This document shows positions 13,846-23,827 of a stretch of DNA of 64,000 nucleotides, piece by piece. The translations under genes and the position numbers were made by a program. This DNA comes from Parvimonas sp. oral taxon 110 str. F0139 (GTDB taxonomy: Bacteria > Bacillota > Clostridia > Tissierellales > Peptoniphilaceae): NCBI RefSeq assembly GCF_000214475.1, contig NZ_AFII01000002.1:1-64000 (forward strand), in the 5' to 3' direction. A model generated the notes under the pieces. The model did no database searches. It saw nothing but the letters and a program-made list of their open reading frames with translations, and was not told the origin of the DNA. Numbering within the stretch: position 1 is the first letter of the stretch; every line of letters starts with the position of its first letter.

Positions 13846-14885
13846 TCAATGAATATTTATTAAATATTCTTTTACTTCACTTTTACTTAGTTTATACTTA
13901 TTTGCTTCTGCTATTCTAATTAAATTTTCATTTTGAATATTCAGCTGAATAATAAACTTAAGTAAAGTTGAAATCGAATTATCATAGTCTTTAAGTTTTT
14001 TAAATGGCTAAGATAAACATATTCTTTAATATTTCTATTTGAAACAATGGTGTTCCCATCTGCATCTTCAAGAGTATGTCTTAATTTGGTTTTCCTTATC
14101 TTCTCAACAATAGCCTCAACACTATCACTATATATCAAGTCCTTTAAAAATTCTCCTTTAATATATTTGCCATATCGTAAACTATAGCTATAAATTTCTT
14201 CATTCGGTAAATCATAATATTTTTTTGCTCTGATTATCCATTGAAGATTTATTGTATCTATTAAAGTAGAAAAATAATCATTAAAAATTGCTTGACTTGA
14301 TTTTGATAATTTATCTATAGCATTTTTCATAGTTAAAAAATATAAACTGTCCAATTTCATTTCAACATGAAAATGCAATCTAAATATATCTTCATCAGTT
14401 AGAGAAGCAATTGCCTTTTTGTAAATTGTACCTTTCAATACATCTAAAGCCTGATTAAAATTTTCACAATTTACAAGTTTAGAATAATCAATATGCTTAT
14501 TTTTCTTATACATTATTGTATCTCTTTCCAAGTCTATCTTTTCATTTTCAACAATACTTCTAAGAATTATTTTTATATCTTTAAATTCATACTTCATAAG
14601 CATAGCTTCTATAATCTTTTTATCATCACCAAAAAGGAAAAACTTTAATTTTTCAAGCAATTCTGCCTCAATCTTATTGATCATAAATTCTGTATCATAT
14701 CTATTTCTCATAGATTTTTCTTCATACATAGGAATTTCATATTTATATAATATATTATTCTTTAAATAGTCCACAATCTCATGCCTTTGTTCAAAAGATA
14801 AAATTTTATCATAATCGGACTGTTTCAAAATTCCTTTTCTTAAAACTCCAATTTTTGCATTAATTGAATGAAAATTATTCCCCAT
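13846..14885 (-). CDS. ntpC: V-type ATPase subunit C, frameshifted in this sequence
   Basis: This is the socket linking the rotor stalk to the K ring. The open frame stops early at 13941 with a non-family tail (TMIIRFQLYLSLLFS). In the -1 frame the sequence continues KDYDNSIS, QNENLIRIAEANKYKLS and KSEVKEYLINIH to a stop at 13846. That is the conserved C-terminus of subunit C. The break is in a six-base homopolymer (13996-14001); one more base restores about 346 residues, a normal length. At the break the codons read TTA AAA AAC, a textbook -1 slippery heptamer, but sequencing indel is the likelier cause. The start at 14885 follows GGTGAG, and the gene overlaps the previous gene. Confidence 0.88.
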
Positions 14886-15201
14886 AAAACTCACCGCTTT
14901 CTAAAAGAGAATCAGCAAAATTTTTAATCAAGATTTCTTTTTTATCTTCAAAAATACTCTTTATTGCTTCAGATTTTTCATTATACTCAACAAGCTTATT
15001 TTTATCTTCATTTTCTATTGAAGATAGATGTAATTTAAGATTTTCTTGTTCTTCTTCCAAAACTTTGTTATACTCGTCATCTATAACTTTCATCTTATCT
15101 TTTCTATCTTTAAGTAGCTTTTGTTTCTCAACTTCTAATCTTTGTTGATAATCCTCTGCACCCTTATCAATATCAAATATATTTTTTATAAAACTTTCCA
15201 T
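14875..15201 (-). CDS. ntpF: V-type ATPase subunit G/H (peripheral stalk coiled coil)
   Basis: This is the first gene of the ATPase operon. The 108-residue product is almost entirely a charged coiled coil (rich in E, K and D) beginning IKNIFDIDKGAEDY, as in NtpF/AhaH stalk proteins that pair with subunit E. AAAGGAGG precedes the ATG. Its end overlaps the start of C by about 11 bases. Sequence conservation in this family is poor, so the call rests on composition, size and position. Confidence 0.82.
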   Translation of the reverse strand: MESFIKNIFDIDKGAEDYQQRLEVEKQKLLKDRKDKMKVIDDEYNKVLEEEQENLKLHLSSIENEDKNKLVEYNEKSEAIKSIFEDKKEILIKNFADSLLESGEFYGE

Positions 15202-15246
15202 AAATGCCTCCTTTCTAAAAATATTAAATTTTTAAAAATTTCTCCA

Positions 15247-15276
15247 AAACAAAAGCGCATTCGTAAAAATGCACTT
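15247..15276 (-). terminator. terminator or attenuator before V-ATPase operon
   Basis: On the minus strand GTGCATT and AATGCGC pair around a six-base loop and are followed by TTTTGTTTT. The second pair is a G-U wobble in minus-strand RNA but would be a C-A mismatch in plus-strand RNA, so the structure belongs to leftward transcripts. It lies about 45 bp before the start of the first ATPase gene. Confidence 0.6.
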
Positions 15277-15291
15277 CCAAATTTGCGATAA

Positions 15292-15352
15292 AAAATTTCA
15301 AAATTGTTCACGGAATGACAAGCTCAATTATTGTAAACAATTTTGAAATTTT
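15292..15352. repeat. 17-bp perfect inverted repeat in ATPase leader
   Basis: The arms are AAAATTTCAAAATTGTT (15292-15308) and its exact reverse complement (15336-15352), separated by 27 bp. In leftward RNA the right-hand end of the hairpin runs into a short U-tract. It is AT-rich but much longer than chance pairing usually gives. Terminator, operator and regulatory hairpin are all possible. Confidence 0.75.
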
Positions 15353-15501
15353 ATTCTCTAGTGTAATATTTTAATTTACAATAAGTTCATATATAATAAA
15401 CTTAATCTTGCCTTAACTAACAATTTTCAATATAAAAATTTTAATTGTTCAATCGGTTATACTTTAGCCTATATATTTAAAAAATATTTTTTAGCACAAA
15501 G

Positions 15502-15759
15502 CTATTTATCATATAATTTTACTAATGGCATTATTTTATCAGAATTTTTATCATCTATATTAATTCCCCATCCACAAACCGGACAAGCTAAAAACTTCTT
15601 TGATGAAAATGGAAAAATTGGAATAAAAAATAGTGTAAACCATCTTTTATCATTATAAAGTGTCCATATTGAGGTATTATTACAATGATCACAATGACAC
15701 TCTTCTTTTGTTTCTCCTATTTTTTTACTTCTTACTTTTGAACCATAAAAAATTATCAT
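15502..15759 (-). CDS. small zinc-ribbon protein
   Basis: The 85-residue protein has two cysteine pairs, CHCDHC near residues 21-26 and CPVCGW near 59-64, which is the layout of a zinc-ribbon domain. Between them lies a hydrophobic stretch (WFTLFFIPIFPF) that could be a buried strand or a short membrane contact. AGGAGG precedes the ATG. The function is unknown; similar small proteins are often annotated zinc-ribbon domain proteins. It stands alone between the small membrane protein and the ATPase leader. Confidence 0.75.
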   Translation of the reverse strand: MIIFYGSKVRSKKIGETKEECHCDHCNNTSIWTLYNDKRWFTLFFIPIFPFSSKKFLACPVCGWGINIDDKNSDKIMPLVKLYDK

Positions 15760-15971
15760 TTTTCCTCCTAAATACTATAATTTATATTTAGTAATATACC
15801 CATCAAAAAATTAAATAAGATTATATTTTAATCAGATTGTCAAAATTACAATCTATTTAAAATATATTTTTCAAGAATTATTTTCATCACCCTTGAAAAC
15901 ATATATATTATACACCTATGTTTTTATAAAATCAAGAACTCAAATCACAAAATTATAAGATTTTTTAAAAA

Positions 15972-16451
15972 TTAATTTCTCTGTTTTAACTTAATATAAT
16001 TACTGTCTTCTTTGTAATTTTTGCAAAATTTTTCATATAATTTAATCAAACTTTTTTCAAAAATATCTTTTCTCTTATAATTCAACAAATAATATTTATT
16101 TTTAAGATTAAAATCAATCCTTGAAGTTTTTGAATAAACAAAAAGAAATATTTCATTTCCATTAAATTCTGTTTCTACAGAAGGAGAAGATTTTTCTGTG
16201 TCTTCCATTGTATTTTTAAATCTAAATTTAAAATCAGAAATTAAATTAAAAAATTCTTTTTTATCCTCATCAGACTCTAAATTTGCAGTATATCCACTTC
16301 CGTCAAAATATACTTTAATCACTTTATTATTTACAATTTCATTTTTTAAAGAATGTAATTCATATCTATACCTTAAAAATATGGACAAAAATACTATACA
16401 TATTAGAGCCAAAATTATTGATATAATCTTTAAAATTTTTTTATTTTTCAT
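15972..16451 (-). CDS. membrane-anchored protein of unknown function
   Basis: I do not recognise this 159-residue protein. It has a basic N-terminus, one membrane helix at about residues 8-27 and a charged extracytoplasmic domain. AAAGGAG precedes the ATG. The layout (short TM, then a domain with a GNEIFLFVYSKTSRIDF-like strand pattern and a C-terminal helix) resembles the protein at 43158-43649, suggesting distant paralogy. That is inference. It lies directly after the ABC exporter pair and may be co-transcribed. Confidence 0.65.
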   Translation of the reverse strand: MKNKKILKIISIILALICIVFLSIFLRYRYELHSLKNEIVNNKVIKVYFDGSGYTANLESDEDKKEFFNLISDFKFRFKNTMEDTEKSSPSVETEFNGNEIFLFVYSKTSRIDFNLKNKYYLLNYKRKDIFEKSLIKLYEKFCKNYKEDSNYIKLKQRN

Positions 16452-16488
16452 AAATGAAACTTCTCCTTTAAAGTATATAAGATATTAA

Positions 16489-18210
16489 TTATAAATAATT
16501 TTGCTTTTGTGATTCCCACATTTTCTTATAATAATCACAATTTTTTATTAAATTGGTATGGGTATCATAAGCTAAAATTTCTCCTTCATCTAATATTAAA
16601 ATCTTATCTACAAATTTTATACTACCCAATCTATGAGTTATAATTACACCTGTTTTACCAGATAAAATTTTTTTAAAAATATCGTAAATATCTTTTTCAA
16701 AAATAGGGTCTATTTCTGCTGTTGGTTCATCTAAAACTAAAAAATCGCTATTTTTATAAATTCCTCTACAAATAGCAAGTTTTTGCCACTGCCCTCCTGA
16801 TAGTTCCAGTCCTCCTATTTCTTTTCCTAATAGTTTTTCGTAATATTCACTTTTAAATCCCATTGATTTCATAATAGCAAAAGAATCCGCACTAGATTCA
16901 CTGCCTAACTCAATATTATTTCTAACATCTAAAGGATATTTGCAAAAATCTTGAAAGACAACCGAATTTTTTGCAATTAATTTGTTAGATTCGGACTCGA
17001 TGGTCTTATATAATCCAAGTAAAATCTTTGCCAGAGTACTTTTCCCAGAACCATTTTTGCCAACTATAGCGATAATTTCTCCTCTATTTATCTTTAAATT
17101 TATATTTTTTAAACAATAATTTTTAGCATTTGGATATTTGAAATTCAAATTAAATAATTCTACAGAATTATCATTATGCAAGCATTCTTTTTCAAATTCT
17201 AAGCTCATAAATTCAAAGTATGGTGCAGATAATTTTGAGAACATCATAATATATCCTTGTAATGAAAAAATTTCTTCAATAAATTTTGAAATTATATTTA
17301 CACCCACTATAACGATAATCAAATTACCGATATCATTGGTATTTATATAATCGAATGTAGCTAATAGATATATTGATATTTTCCCTAAATATATTAATAA
17401 TTTCGAAATTAATTCTATGAGATATATCTTCTTATTCAAAATAGAAAACTTCTTATTGTGTTCATTAAATGCCTTATCTAACTTTCTTAAAACAAAATCT
17501 AAGGTATTATATATTTTAAATTCTGCATAAGTTGAATCTTCTAAAACACAATTCTCAATCTCTTTTTCTCTTCTTTCATATAAGTTCAAGTCTAAACGAT
17601 ATTTAGTAATATATCTTCCTTTAAAATAATTTTCTAAAATTAAAGGCAATAATATTAATATTATAAAAAATAAATACTTTATATTAATAAAAATAATGAA
17701 ATTTGAAATTAGTACAATATTCAAAATTAAACCAAAGTATGAAATAACAGTCTCTACAAGTCTAAATATATTTGTGCTACAAACTGTTGCTTCATGAATT
17801 TTTTCATTTATATTATTTTTTTCATAGTCTATAATTTCAATTTCAGAGCACTTTTTTTGAATTTTTGTTTTTAAAATTTTTTCAAAATTTGGAATTAAGA
17901 TATATTGTATATAGTATCTATCAAAGTAAATTTTCTTTATAGCTATTATAAATAAAAATGTAACATATGGAAGAAATGAAAACACAATATTCTTAAAAAA
18001 AATATTAAAATCCTCATTTTTAAAAATAACTATCCCTTTAAAAAATTCTCTAGTATAAATCATACCAAACATATAAGTCAAAGCGGTTATTATTGTAACT
18101 ACTATCATAATAAATAACTCTTTTCTATATGTACTATAAAATAGATTAATACACCTAGATATCATCTTTATATTAGTCAAAAATTGATTTTTGAATTTCA
18201 TACATTTCAA
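16489..18210 (-). CDS. ABC exporter, fused membrane and ATPase domains (second of pair)
   Basis: This is a half-transporter with about six membrane helices in the N-terminal 330 residues and an ATPase domain after it. Walker A is GKNGSGKST, the signature is LSGGQWQKL, Walker B is FLVLDEPTAEID with the catalytic glutamate, and the H-loop is THR. Both ATPase motifs look active. The frame opens at 18225, but GGAGG lies inside it and is best spaced for a TTG at 18210; an ATG at 18201 is the alternative. It overlaps the preceding transporter gene by tens of bases, so the two probably form a heterodimer. The cargo is unknown; LSGGQWQ is common in peptide and bacteriocin exporters. Confidence 0.8.
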   Translation of the reverse strand: MKCMKFKNQFLTNIKMISRCINLFYSTYRKELFIMIVVTIITALTYMFGMIYTREFFKGIVIFKNEDFNIFFKNIVFSFLPYVTFLFIIAIKKIYFDRYYIQYILIPNFEKILKTKIQKKCSEIEIIDYEKNNINEKIHEATVCSTNIFRLVETVISYFGLILNIVLISNFIIFINIKYLFFIILILLPLILENYFKGRYITKYRLDLNLYERREKEIENCVLEDSTYAEFKIYNTLDFVLRKLDKAFNEHNKKFSILNKKIYLIELISKLLIYLGKISIYLLATFDYINTNDIGNLIIVIVGVNIISKFIEEIFSLQGYIMMFSKLSAPYFEFMSLEFEKECLHNDNSVELFNLNFKYPNAKNYCLKNINLKINRGEIIAIVGKNGSGKSTLAKILLGLYKTIESESNKLIAKNSVVFQDFCKYPLDVRNNIELGSESSADSFAIMKSMGFKSEYYEKLLGKEIGGLELSGGQWQKLAICRGIYKNSDFLVLDEPTAEIDPIFEKDIYDIFKKILSGKTGVIITHRLGSIKFVDKILILDEGEILAYDTHTNLIKNCDYYKKMWESQKQNYL

Positions 18211-19861
18211 AATATTTTCCTCCATAAGAAATTAATTCATTATGTGTTCCCGATTCAATCAAATTTCCATCTTCAATCAATAAAATTATATCAGTATATT
18301 TAACAATTCCAAGTCTATGAGAAATAAATATATTTAAGCTTCCAGAAATTTTATCTTGTATATTTTTATAATATTCTAATTCTAAAAAAGGATCTAAATT
18401 AGAAGTAGGTTCATCAAAAATAAAAACTTTTGATTTTCTCAAAAAAACTCTATTAAAAAATATATTTTTCCACTGACCCCCTGAAAGATTAACATTATTC
18501 TTGTAATTAATACTGGTGTATGAATCTATTCCATCATTAAAATTTTCAACAAATTCAATAATGCTCTTATCTATGTCTAAATCTCCTTTTTGAGATTCTT
18601 CTAAAGTTATATTTTCAAAAATAGTAAATGGATACTTTTTAGGATGTTGAAAAAGCACAGAAAATATTTTTGACTTCTGTTCTAATGATATATCATTTAT
18701 ATCAACACCACCTATTCTTATATTACCTTTTTCAACTCTATACAATCCTAATAACAACTTAATTAAAGTACTTTTCCCTGAACCATTTCTACCTAAAATT
18801 GAATAATTCTTTCCAAACTCAAAGATAAATGAAAAATTCTTAATTATATATTCATCTGAATTAGGATATCTAAAGAAAACTCTATCAAATTCTATATTAT
18901 AATTACTTAATTTTACATCTTTTTTTACTAATTTTTTCTTTGTAATAAATTCGTGATATAAATTAATACCATTTGTAAAATTAAAATAATCTGATATTTT
19001 ATTTAACTCAGTACCAATTATTTCAGTTATTATAATTAATCCACTATTTAACAAGTAAAAATAGGAAATATTAATGCTTCCCAAATTATATAAATATAAA
19101 CTTGCAATCAGCATAAATAATACAAGAAAATAATTTGAAACTTCATATAAAAAATCAAATTTCAGACGATTTCTAGCATCCTTTAAATTTTCATCAATGG
19201 CATCGTCATACTTATGTAAAAATATCTTATTGTAAAAATTAAAAACATTAAATATTTTTCTTTCATTAGAATGTTTTTTATCTATCAATATATTATTTAT
19301 TATATTGTGTTCCTTACAATTTTCCATATATTTAATCCAAATATCTTTAGATGCTTTTAGTTGATTATTCTTTAAATACAAAACAAAAGCAATTACGAAT
19401 AAATAAATTATAAACATATATACATTAATATAAAAAATAATAAGCAACACAAAAAGAGCTAAAAACAAATTTATAATAGTTTTATAGCAATCTTTAGAAA
19501 TTTTTATATAATTTTCAATATGATTATTTACTACAAATATTTTATTCTTAAAATCTACACTTTCAAATTCTTTAAGCTCAATATTTTCAAAAGATTTTAA
19601 CATATTTAATTTCAGGACTTTTTTATGTTTTTCTCCATCCTTTTCTAAACTGTAATTTACAAAAATATTAAAAAATTCTCCGAAAATAAAAAACAATAAA
19701 ACATATAATAAAACGATTATATCTTCTTTTCTCTTTATTGTTATAATTAATGGAAACATTGAAATTAAAATTAATCTGTCTAGTGATACAATCAAAGAAG
19801 CAAATATAACAATTATTTTTTTATTGATACAATTCTTAAAAACTTGAATGAATGACCTCAT
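18173..19861 (-). CDS. ABC exporter, fused membrane and ATPase domains (first of pair)
   Basis: This 562-residue half-transporter has an N-terminal membrane domain, then Walker A GRNGSGKST, signature LSGGQWKNI, Walker B VFIFDEPTSNLD and H-loop SHR. Unlike the other exporter pair in this window, both ATPases here have canonical catalytic residues. GGGGG stands five bases before the ATG at 19861, and the frame itself opens at 19873. No peptide precursor, modification enzyme or immunity gene of a lantibiotic type is visible beside it. The exported molecule is therefore open. Confidence 0.8.
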   Translation of the reverse strand: MRSFIQVFKNCINKKIIVIFASLIVSLDRLILISMFPLIITIKRKEDIIVLLYVLLFFIFGEFFNIFVNYSLEKDGEKHKKVLKLNMLKSFENIELKEFESVDFKNKIFVVNNHIENYIKISKDCYKTIINLFLALFVLLIIFYINVYMFIIYLFVIAFVLYLKNNQLKASKDIWIKYMENCKEHNIINNILIDKKHSNERKIFNVFNFYNKIFLHKYDDAIDENLKDARNRLKFDFLYEVSNYFLVLFMLIASLYLYNLGSINISYFYLLNSGLIIITEIIGTELNKISDYFNFTNGINLYHEFITKKKLVKKDVKLSNYNIEFDRVFFRYPNSDEYIIKNFSFIFEFGKNYSILGRNGSGKSTLIKLLLGLYRVEKGNIRIGGVDINDISLEQKSKIFSVLFQHPKKYPFTIFENITLEESQKGDLDIDKSIIEFVENFNDGIDSYTSINYKNNVNLSGGQWKNIFFNRVFLRKSKVFIFDEPTSNLDPFLELEYYKNIQDKISGSLNIFISHRLGIVKYTDIILLIEDGNLIESGTHNELISYGGKYFEMYEIQKSIFD

Positions 19862-20007
19862 TAATTCCCCCAACTCCCTATTATATTATTTCCATATAAT
19901 TATATTTAAGCAAAATATTATAATTATTTTCTCAACTATATAATATATTTTCCTGAAATTAATCTAATTTTACATATTTCTAATATGCAATTATATTTTA
20001 TCTCATT

Positions 20008-20042
20008 AAAAAATCAAAGTCAAGTTTTGACTTTGATTTTTG
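20008..20042 (-). terminator. terminator of addBA operon
   Basis: A near-perfect hairpin of about 15 bp (AAAAATCAAAGTCAA and its complement) with a very small loop ends in a T-tract on the minus strand, directly after addA. The same stem core recurs in the terminator at 28722-28759. Confidence 0.9.
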
Positions 20043-23000
20043 CTAAATTTCAACAAATTCATTTATTCCAAATAGATATAATCCCTTTTTAGCGACTTTT
20101 TTTCCGGAAATATCTTCAATTGCAGATTTATATAAATCCAATTGTACTTTGTATCTTGCCTTTATTTCTTCAAGATTTTCTTTTGTTACATAATCCGTCT
20201 TATAATCCAACAAAATTATTTCTCCATTTTCATTTTCAAAGAAAAGGTCAATTATTCCAACTACCATAATTTTTTCGTCTTCTTCGATATTTTCATCTTT
20301 AAATAAATTTTTCAATTTTATATTATAGTCTATGGCTTTTTCTTTAAATAATTTTCCAAATTTATTTGCAATGTAAATTTCCTTAAAAATATCTGACTTA
20401 ATAAATTTTACAATCCAATTAATATTTATCGTCTCTATTTCATCCAAGCTCATAATATTTTTCTCAACAAATGAATTTATTTGCGATTTTATTTCTTCTC
20501 TTATTTTTGAAATATCTTCTGTATCAAATTTTGAAAAGTCTAAAAGTTGCATTGCTAAATGGAAAATAGTTCCTTTTTCTGCAGAATTAAATCCGACTTT
20601 TTCCTCACCCTGATGAATAAATGACGGAGTTTTCAAAACAAAATTTTCTTTATAATATTTTTGATGTTTTTCCTCATCTTCTTCCTGAATCATCTTTTTA
20701 ATTTCAGAAACAGTAATACTTGATGGCTTGTTTAAAACATTTTTATAAACATATTCTTTGTTAAATCTATCTTCCAAAAATTGTTTAACAGTTCGCATTT
20801 CTTGTTTAACTTCAATATCGTCTTCGTCAGAAATAATTTCATTTGTTTTAATTTCTTCTTTAATTCTTTGATATTCTATAAATTCCTCTGTTTTAGTATT
20901 TACATTTAATTGAAATTTCAAGTCTTCATTTCCTAAAAAGTTTTCTTCTCTCCCCAAACAATTCAAACTCTTTCCATAAACTGTAAGATTATCAATAGAA
21001 CTTAATATCCAATCAAGATAATTATTTATTTTTAGAATTTTATAATTACTTATATTTCCTCTTTCATCAATTCCGGAGCTTATTTCTTCTCTTAAATTCT
21101 CATAATCTTTTACTCTTCCGGTTATTATAAGTTTTTCCTTTGCTCTTGTCATTGCGACATAAAGAAGTCTCATTTCTTCTGCAATTTGTTCATTTTTTTT
21201 AAATTTTTCAATTTTTTTCTTCATAATGCTGTTGAAAGAAGTTTTTTTATCCATATCATAAACAACTGCACCAAAACCAAGTTTTTGATGTAAAACTAAA
21301 TTGCTGTCATCAGCTCTGAAATTAAATTTTTTATTCGTATTTGCGAGAAATACAATAGGAAATTCCAAGCCTTTACTCTTATGAATACTCATAATTCTAA
21401 CTACATTCGCATCTTCAGAAATTAATTTCGCCTCTGAAACATCACTTTTTAAACTGATTTTTTGAATATAATTTACAAAATTAAACAATCCCTTATAAGA
21501 ATTTTTTTCATAATTTTTAGCCTTTTCAAAAAGTAACATCAGATTTGTTTTTCTCTGCTCTCCCATATCCAAAAGTCCAACATAATTATAATATCCTGTA
21601 TATTTATATAAAAACCATATTAATTCATCTGCTGAAACTAAAGATTTTTTTTGTATAAATAATTTTAAATCGGAAATAAATTTTGCAATTTTTTCCTTTA
21701 GATTTACTCTAATTTCAATATCTTCATCTTCTAGTATTTTTATTAAAAGCTCATAAAATTTTAATTCTCTATCTACAAGTCTTATTTCGCTCAATTCTTT
21801 TGATGTAAAATTATAAATTGGAGAATACATTACAGAAATTAAAGGAATATCCTGCATAGGATTATCTATAATTTTAAGCAAATTAATTATTGTATCAACT
21901 TCAAAAGTATCAAAATATCCACCCGTACTCTCTGCATAAATCGGAATATTATATTCTAAAAATACTTCTTCTAAAATTTTTGTATTACTGCTTGGAGAAC
22001 GCATCAAAATAACAATATCTTTGTAATCAACTTTCCTATAATCATCCAAATTTTTATCATAAACCTTAAAAGGATTTTCTTTATTGTTCATCATATTATA
22101 GATTGTATTTGCAATTTTTATACATTCAAGTTTAAAAGATTTCATCTCTTCAAAATCTTCCGAATATTCATCAGTTAAAATTATCTCGTCTTCGTCCTCA
22201 TCATCAGATTTTTCATCAACTAATAGAATTTCAACTGCACCACCGACATTTTCATCACTTTCTTTAAAACTTGCCATAGGGTTTAATCTTTCGTCGACAG
22301 TATAATCAAGTTCTCCTGTTTCTTTTTTCATTATTTTTGAAAAAATTAAATTTGTTCCCTCAAGAATTTCTTTTCTACTTCTAAAGTTTGCGTAAAGCAT
22401 TATCTTTTTATTAAAACTGTCAATATCATCCTCAACTCTATAATAATTTTCATATTTTTCCATAAAAATACTTGGATCAGCCTGCCTAAATCTATAAATA
22501 CTCTGTTTAACATCTCCAACCATAAATCTGTTATTATCTTTTGCAACTGCTGATAAAAGAATTTCTTGAACAAGGTTACTGTCTTGATATTCGTCAATAA
22601 AAACTTCAGAATATTTTTCTTGATATTCTAAAGCTGTTTTAGACGGTATAATATTTCCATCTTCATCAATATCTACAAGTATCTCTAATGCCAAATGTTC
22701 AATATCGGCAAAATCTACATAATTAAATTTTTGTTTTCTCTCCCAAAACTTTTCCTTAAATTTAATTACAACATCAGAAATTGAACGAACATAAGGATAG
22801 ATTAAATCACTTTCTCTTTTAATATTTTCTATATCTAAATTTAAAGTTTTAAGTGATTCTGAAATTTCCGACTTTATACTATCCAATTCTTTTTTTACTT
22901 TATTGTATATCTCTTTTACTTCTTCATCACATTTTGAAATTTTAAAACTTACAAAGTTCGAATTTAAAAATTCATTAGTTGATATTTTAAGCTCATCAAA

Positions 23001-23827
23001 CTTCGTATTATCTTTTAAAAATTTCTTTAAATTTTCCTTTACGACAGACAAAGCATCTAACAAATTATTATACATATCTATATATTTTTCAAGTTCAGGA
23101 TAATTTTCTATTTTTTTCAAATTATTTTTAATACTAAGTTCAAAAAATTCCAAATCCATATCTACATCTTTTGCAATATCCAAGATGTAATTTTCTAAAT
23201 AAAAATCATCATCCTTTGTCATCGTATTAAAAAATTCTGCCTTTCCATTTAGCCAAATTTTTGGAAAAGGATGTGAATTTACAAAATTATTTACATTCAA
23301 TAAAAGTTGTAAAAGTCCTTCATCAGTATTTTTCTTAGCATACCAGTCAACTAGTCTCAAAAATCTCTCATCATTATTTTCATAAAGCTCTTCAAATAAT
23401 TCTTCCATAACTTCTTTGGCTAAAACTTCATTTTCACTTGGATCTATAACTTTTATATTGCTATCCAAATTTACCAAATGAGCATAAGATATCAAAACAT
23501 CTTTACAAAAAGAGTCAATAGTTGTGATGTCAGCACCGCTAAGGAGCAGTAATTGTTTTTGAAGATGTTCATTTTCCGGATTTTCTTCAAGTTTTTTTCA
23601 ATGGCCTTACTTACTCTTTCTCTCATTTCAGATGCAGCCAATTTTGTAAATGTTACAACAAGTAATTTGTTGATATCAATTGGATTTTTTTCATCTAAAA
23701 CGAGCTCTATAATTCTTTCGATAAGTACAGCTGTTTTCCCAGAACCTGCTGCAGCAGACACAAGTAAATTTGTATTTCTACTTTCAATTACCTGTCTTTG
23801 CTCTTTAGTCCACTTTACTTCACTCAC
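20043..23827 (-). CDS. addA: ATP-dependent helicase/nuclease subunit A, frameshifted in this sequence
   Basis: AddA is the UvrD-like helicase and nuclease that works with AddB in double-strand break repair. The first part shows the Q-motif and Walker A ([13 protein letters not shown]) and [14 protein letters not shown]. The rest has the UvrD helicase motifs ([40 protein letters not shown]) and the C-terminal nuclease motif LLDYKTD. The frame breaks at a seven-base homopolymer (23592-23598). One added base gives [12 protein letters not shown] and the motif ITTIDSFC, joining both halves into about 1,261 residues. The GTG start shares one base with the addB stop. Confidence 0.93.

Larger units (their letters stand above)
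15202..15501 (-). other. V-ATPase operon leader, 300 bp without a gene
   Basis: This gap separates the zinc-ribbon gene from the V-ATPase operon. It contains a long perfect inverted repeat and, closer to the operon, a smaller hairpin with a U-rich tail (both listed separately). TATTAT-like -10 candidates occur near 15390-15400, but I find no convincing -35, so no promoter is called. I see no coding frame with a ribosome-binding site. Either both hairpins end transcripts coming from the right, or they form a regulated leader. Confidence 0.6.

Noticed and set aside
15292..15352. A CRISPR repeat or attachment site reading of the 17-bp inverted repeat.
   Set aside because: There are only two arms in opposite orientation, no spacers, no cas genes and no integrase nearby.
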